Assembly (NCBI GenBank): GCA_041686375.1
Contig: JAWLEB010000004.1
Span: forward strand, 75,174 to 139,173
DNA from: JAGXLC01 sp041686375
GTDB lineage: Bacteria; Bacteroidota; Bacteroidia; Bacteroidales; UBA12077
Direction of reading: 5' to 3'
DNA length: 64,000 nt
Numbering within the stretch: the stretch's first letter is position 1; every line of letters begins with the position of its first letter. Under the pieces are notes generated by a model that was not told the DNA's origin, ran no database searches, and saw only the letters and a list, made by a program, of their open reading frames with translations. Position numbers and translations under genes: made by a program. This document shows positions 61,000 to 64,000 of the stretch, piece by piece.

Positions 61000-62367
61000 A
61001 TGTCACAAATTACCCTTAACCTTGATAATGCTGCATCTTTTATTGATACTGACCTGTCAGATAAATATGCAGGAAAAACCCGCGATATCCTTCAGAAAAT
61101 GGAGAAAAACAGTGATAAAGCTGATGAATTTTTAGGCTGGATTGATCTACCTGAAAAAATTGATAATGAAATTCTCGACAAGATCGAAAATACTGCCCGG
61201 CAGTTTAAAGAAAACTATGAAGCCGTGGTTCTTGTTGGAATAGGAGGTTCATATCTGGGCGCTAGGGCAGTCATACATGCCCTTTCACCAATTTTTAAAA
61301 ATGCGTATACGGATAATCCTGAGGTATATTATGCTGGTCAAAATCTCGATGAAGACTATCATTATGAATTACTGGAAGAGCTGCAGGATAAAGATTACGG
61401 GGTAGTTGTGATTTCAAAATCCGGGACAACTACTGAACCGGGAATTGCCTTCCGCCTGTTGAAGCAGGACCTGGAAAGAAAAATGGGAAAGGAAGAAGCC
61501 GCAAAAAGAATTATCGCGATCACCGATGCGAAAAAAGGAGCATTAAGAAAACTTGCTGATGAAGAGGGTTATACGAGTTTTAGTATACCGGATAATATTG
61601 GAGGAAGATATTCAGTCTTGACTTCAGTTGGATTAGTTCCGATAGCCCTTGCAGGACACAATTTTCGTGATATGATTGAGGGAGCAGAGAATATGCGAAA
61701 AGTAACCACTTCTGAAGTGCCTTTTGGAGAAAATATGGCGTCCCAATATGCGGCCATTCGTAATGAGCTTTATGCCCGGGGGAAAGTAATTGAACTGTTT
61801 GGTACTTATTCAACCAGATTTCATTATATCCAGGAGTGGTGGCGACAACTTTTCGGCGAAAGTGAAGGGAAAGACGGAAAAGGAATATTCCCATCCTCTG
61901 TGGAGTTTACGACTGATCTGCACTCTATGGGTCAGTATATACAGGAAGGGCATAAGATGATCTTTGAGACTATACTTTCCTTGTATTCAACGGATCAAAT
62001 TTTGGCTGTTCCATCAAGAGATGATGATACTGACCAGTTAAATTACCTGGCAGAAAAACCCGTTCATGAGATTAACATTATGGCAGAATCCGGAACCCGT
62101 CTTGCCCATGTGGATGGTGGTGTGCCCAATATAACACTCGGAATACCAAGAATAACAGCGTATAATCTCGGACAGTTACTGTATTTCTTTGAAAAAGCCT
62201 GCGCCATAAGCGGAAATTTACTGGGGGTGAATCCTTTTGATCAACCCGGAGTGGAAGCATACAAAAAGAATATGTTTGCCCTGCTGCAAAAGCCCGGCTT
62301 TGAAACAGTAAGTGAAAACCTCCTGAAGCGTGTCAATCCTCATGACCAAAAGGAAAGACTTTTTTAA
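61000..62367 (+). CDS. pgi: Glucose-6-phosphate isomerase
   Basis: 455 residues; interconverts glucose-6-phosphate and fructose-6-phosphate. The sugar-phosphate-binding VVLVGIGGSYLGARAV and VISKSGTTTEP loops are present. FGESEGKDGKGIFPSSVEFTTDLHSMGQ holds the catalytic Glu and His positions, with a C-terminal Lys region FDQPGVEAYKKNMF. The length fits the shorter bacterial class typical of Firmicutes and Bacteroidota. It ends convergent with pgeF. Confidence 0.97.
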   Translation: MSQITLNLDNAASFIDTDLSDKYAGKTRDILQKMEKNSDKADEFLGWIDLPEKIDNEILDKIENTARQFKENYEAVVLVGIGGSYLGARAVIHALSPIFKNAYTDNPEVYYAGQNLDEDYHYELLEELQDKDYGVVVISKSGTTTEPGIAFRLLKQDLERKMGKEEAAKRIIAITDAKKGALRKLADEEGYTSFSIPDNIGGRYSVLTSVGLVPIALAGHNFRDMIEGAENMRKVTTSEVPFGENMASQYAAIRNELYARGKVIELFGTYSTRFHYIQEWWRQLFGESEGKDGKGIFPSSVEFTTDLHSMGQYIQEGHKMIFETILSLYSTDQILAVPSRDDDTDQLNYLAEKPVHEINIMAESGTRLAHVDGGVPNITLGIPRITAYNLGQLLYFFEKACAISGNLLGVNPFDQPGVEAYKKNMFALLQKPGFETVSENLLKRVNPHDQKERLF

Positions 62368-62475
62368 GCTTGCTGATGCCTGATTCCAGAAGTGGGTAGT
62401 AACATACGCCGGATAGAACGACTTGATGACAATCGAGTGACTACTGCGGCATCTTAGCCTGCATGTCTTCATTGC

Positions 62476-63276
62476 TCATTCCGTTTTTAGCATAATTCCT
62501 GCTCCAAAACGGCCACATTGTATTCCTAACCTGCGTGCTGAGAAAAATTGTATGTAGTTTGTATAGGTGCATATTGCTGCGGTTTCTATATGGTTTGCCG
62601 GAACTCCCTTCCCTTCCAGTTGTATGCGGTTGGCTTTCCATAAATCCAGGTAAGCTTTCCCGCTCCCTTTTTCACGTAGCAGATACTTTGCGTTATCTCC
62701 GAATTGTTTGTGAACAGCTTCTATAACATTTGTGCCTACTTCATAGACCTCCGGCCCGATAGACGGCCCAATGCCCGCAAGGATATCGACGGGGTTGCTG
62801 TTGAACTCCTCCATAAACCGGTCTATCATTTTACCGGTAATGTTCTGCACTGTTCCTCTCCATCCGGCATGAGCCACTCCAATAGCTTTAACGGCAGGGT
62901 CGAAAAAAATTACAGGGACGCAATCGGCAGTTAGTACTGACAGGTATAGACCAGGCTTCTGAGTGAGCAGCCCGTCTGTTTCTCTTATCTTACCCTGTAT
63001 ATTTTCTGTGTCGCTTATGAGATATATATTGCTGCTGTGTATCTGCTGCGGAAATACAAGATTATTGTCAGTTATCCCCAGCGCAGTTGCAAGCCTGTTG
63101 CGGTTTTCATCCACAGACTCCTGCACGTCTCCCGATGTGTAGCCCAGGTTTAGCGTGGCATAATTGCCCGCACTAACACCCCCTTCTCTCGATGACACAT
63201 AATGAGAGATTTCTTCATGTTGCAGCAGATGTTCAAAACGCCAAAGGGGAATATTCTTTTCGGTATGTTGAATCAT
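62476..63276 (-). CDS. pgeF: Peptidoglycan editing factor / YfiH-family purine-nucleoside-active protein
   Basis: 266 residues of the YfiH/laccase-domain (Cu-oxidase_4) family. NLGYTSGDV, TADCVPVIFFDP and VAHAGWRGT supply the metal-binding His and Cys residues of the family. ICTYTNYIQFFSARR lies near the C-terminus. Members have been described as adenosine deaminase/phosphorylases and, in Escherichia coli, as PgeF, which removes wrongly placed L-Ser-containing muropeptide precursors. Given the LD-carboxypeptidase and MurU-like genes here a wall role is plausible, but the activity cannot be read from sequence. Confidence 0.94.
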   Translation of the reverse strand: MIQHTEKNIPLWRFEHLLQHEEISHYVSSREGGVSAGNYATLNLGYTSGDVQESVDENRNRLATALGITDNNLVFPQQIHSSNIYLISDTENIQGKIRETDGLLTQKPGLYLSVLTADCVPVIFFDPAVKAIGVAHAGWRGTVQNITGKMIDRFMEEFNSNPVDILAGIGPSIGPEVYEVGTNVIEAVHKQFGDNAKYLLREKGSGKAYLDLWKANRIQLEGKGVPANHIETAAICTYTNYIQFFSARRLGIQCGRFGAGIMLKTE

Positions 63277-63376
63277 ATTGAATGATTTTAGCCTTTTTCA
63301 ATCCCCGCTAAGATAAAAATATTGTGGGTATTTTAACATCTTTCACCGGAAGTGCACGTATTAAAGTTTTGCGGGA

Positions 63377-63529
63377 TTAACAAACCAATGCAGGGACATC
63401 TGGCAGCGTTTTTGGAACATTCCACCCGGGAAACATTAAAACCGGGTGATCCGGATACCGTTTTGTCATACCCTCTTTAAAAACAGTTCGCACCTCACGT
63501 GCAATAATTTTTGCATCCATTGGGTTCAT
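63377..63529 (-). CDS. Possible 50-residue protein of unknown function
   Basis: A short frame, ATG to TAA, encoding 50 residues beginning MNPMDAKIIAREVR and containing YPDHPVLMFPGW. Its composition is less AT-rich than the flanks and looks coding, but I do not recognise it. It lies in the otherwise empty 314-base gap between pgeF and the tRNA gene and points the same way as pgeF. It may be a small gene or the remnant of a larger one. Confidence 0.4.
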   Translation of the reverse strand: MNPMDAKIIAREVRTVFKEGMTKRYPDHPVLMFPGWNVPKTLPDVPALVC

Positions 63530-63568
63530 AATATTGAAAGGTTCATTTTAGATATCGGAAGATTTTTT

Positions 63569-63576
63569 TATCTTTG
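63569..63576 (+). promoter_or_regulatory. Promoter -7 box for tRNA-Cys
   Basis: TATCTTTG, 14 bases before the first base of the mature tRNA. Confidence 0.6.
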
Positions 63577-63590
63577 CATTCCGATTAAAG

Positions 63591-63662
63591 GGTCGCGTGG
63601 CCGAGGGGCTTAGGCACCGGTCTGCAAAACCGGTTACGGCGGTTCGAATCCGCCCGCGACCT
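63591..63662 (+). tRNA. tRNA-Cys (anticodon GCA)
   Basis: 72 bases that fold as a full cloverleaf. Acceptor ggtcgcg/cgcgacc is 7 perfect pairs; the D stem is near gcc/ggc; the anticodon stem is ccggt/accgg with loop ctgcaaa and anticodon gca. The T arm is ggcgg-ttcgaat-ccgcc. The discriminator base is T, as usual for cysteine. The terminal CCA is not encoded. A terminator follows 6 bases later. Confidence 0.96.
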
Positions 63663-63668
63663 CATCCT

Positions 63669-63707
63669 AAAAAGGCAACTTCTCGTATTTTTGAAAGTTG
63701 TCTTTTT
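63669..63707 (+). terminator. Rho-independent terminator of tRNA-Cys
   Basis: A 13-bp stem aaaaaggcaactt/aagttgtcttttt with one G-T pair and a 13-base loop, ending in a run of seven T. Confidence 0.85.
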
Positions 63708-63831
63708 TTATTTACTATAGAGGTAAGAATTGAGGTCAAATATCTGAAAAACTCTTTCTAATATAAAAGACAAAAACTTTCCTGAAATCATAAAACTCTT
63801 CAACAAAAAAATTTATATTTATATAACAAGA

Positions 63832-63889
63832 ATAAAAACAATTGTGGTTATACCCCGCTATATAAAATGTAAACAGCAATTGTTTTTAT
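63832..63889. repeat. Perfect 13-bp inverted repeat near the right edge
   Basis: ataaaaacaattg (63832-63844) and caattgtttttat (63877-63889) with a 32-base spacer. It lies in the gene-free 310 bases between tRNA-Cys and the possible start of the next gene. It could be a terminator, an operator or an element end; nothing else is evident in this stretch. Confidence 0.5.
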
Positions 63890-63971
63890 GCTCATGTTGC
63901 AGGCAATCTGTAGAAGAGAACATCGTTTCAGTTTCAGCCATTTTTTGTAAATTAGTGACAAAATAAAAAGG

Positions 63972-64000
63972 ATGATTAACAATCAGAAAATATTAATTGA
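63972..64000 (+). CDS. Possible start of a gene cut by the window edge
   Basis: An ATG followed by nine open codons (MINNQKILI) to the edge. TTTTTTG and TAAATTAG (63949-63956), one mismatch from the -7 consensus, lie just upstream. Too short to name. Confidence 0.3.

Overview
This AT-rich window is a stretch of chromosome from a member of the Bacteroidota, most likely class Bacteroidia (a Marinilabiliales/Bacteroidales-type lineage). The evidence is a TonB-dependent receptor with an N-terminal carboxypeptidase-like domain, an S46 dipeptidyl-peptidase 7, a DPP4, KDO transferase for LPS, DUF4834 and DUF1987 proteins, and repeated TAnnTTTG boxes at the -7 position of promoters, the signature of the Bacteroidota housekeeping sigma factor. 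No rRNA, prophage, CRISPR array or intact transposase is visible. One tRNA (Cys, anticodon GCA) lies near the right end.

Layout. 0-17 kb: single housekeeping and envelope genes (LD-carboxypeptidase, metG, SDR-type threonine dehydrogenase, waaA, a LETM1-like protein, a TonB-dependent receptor, a SiaC-like protein, zupT, rnhA, dpp7, rlmN), with two poor intergenic stretches (4 kb and 7 kb) holding inverted repeats and possible gene relics. 17-28 kb: parE-parC-aroK, a B12-dependent ribonucleotide reductase, an AspT/YidE-type transporter and a DUF2784 protein. 28-38 kb: dpp4, then a three-gene operon (AmgK-like sugar kinase, free-standing RapZ C-terminal domain, MurU-like nucleotidyltransferase) that looks like a cell-wall sugar salvage route, a YeeE/YedE sulfur transporter, purE, hpt, obgE, PAP2 phosphatase and lplA. 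38-45 kb: proteases (M48, M28), SDR, nitroreductase, a secreted repeat protein predicted to be a beta-propeller, and trpS.

45-49 kb holds the most system-like locus: a sulfide:quinone oxidoreductase-like flavoprotein, a DUF1641 protein, a single-cysteine TusE/DsrC and a DsrE-family protein in one operon, divergent from a Crp/Fnr regulator. The shared 280-bp region carries a perfect 18-bp palindrome next to a -7 box and a perfect 16-bp tandem repeat. The arrangement suggests regulated sulfide oxidation with hand-over of sulfane sulfur to protein carriers. 49-64 kb: MlaF/MlaE-like lipid transport genes, a sirtuin lacking the usual zinc cysteines, a cupin, a serine hydrolase, a ferritin-like protein, a TonB-receptor relic, plsC, a FetA/FetB-like pair, lysS-gpsA-pgi and pgeF.

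Three kinds of non-coding dispersed elements were found by eye. One is a hairpin-bearing repeat (about 17.2 kb and 55.4 kb, the latter abutting the receptor relic). The second is a repeat whose two modules occur in swapped order (about 39.0 kb and 53.9 kb). The third is a 177-bp MITE-like element with terminal inverted repeats near 11 kb.
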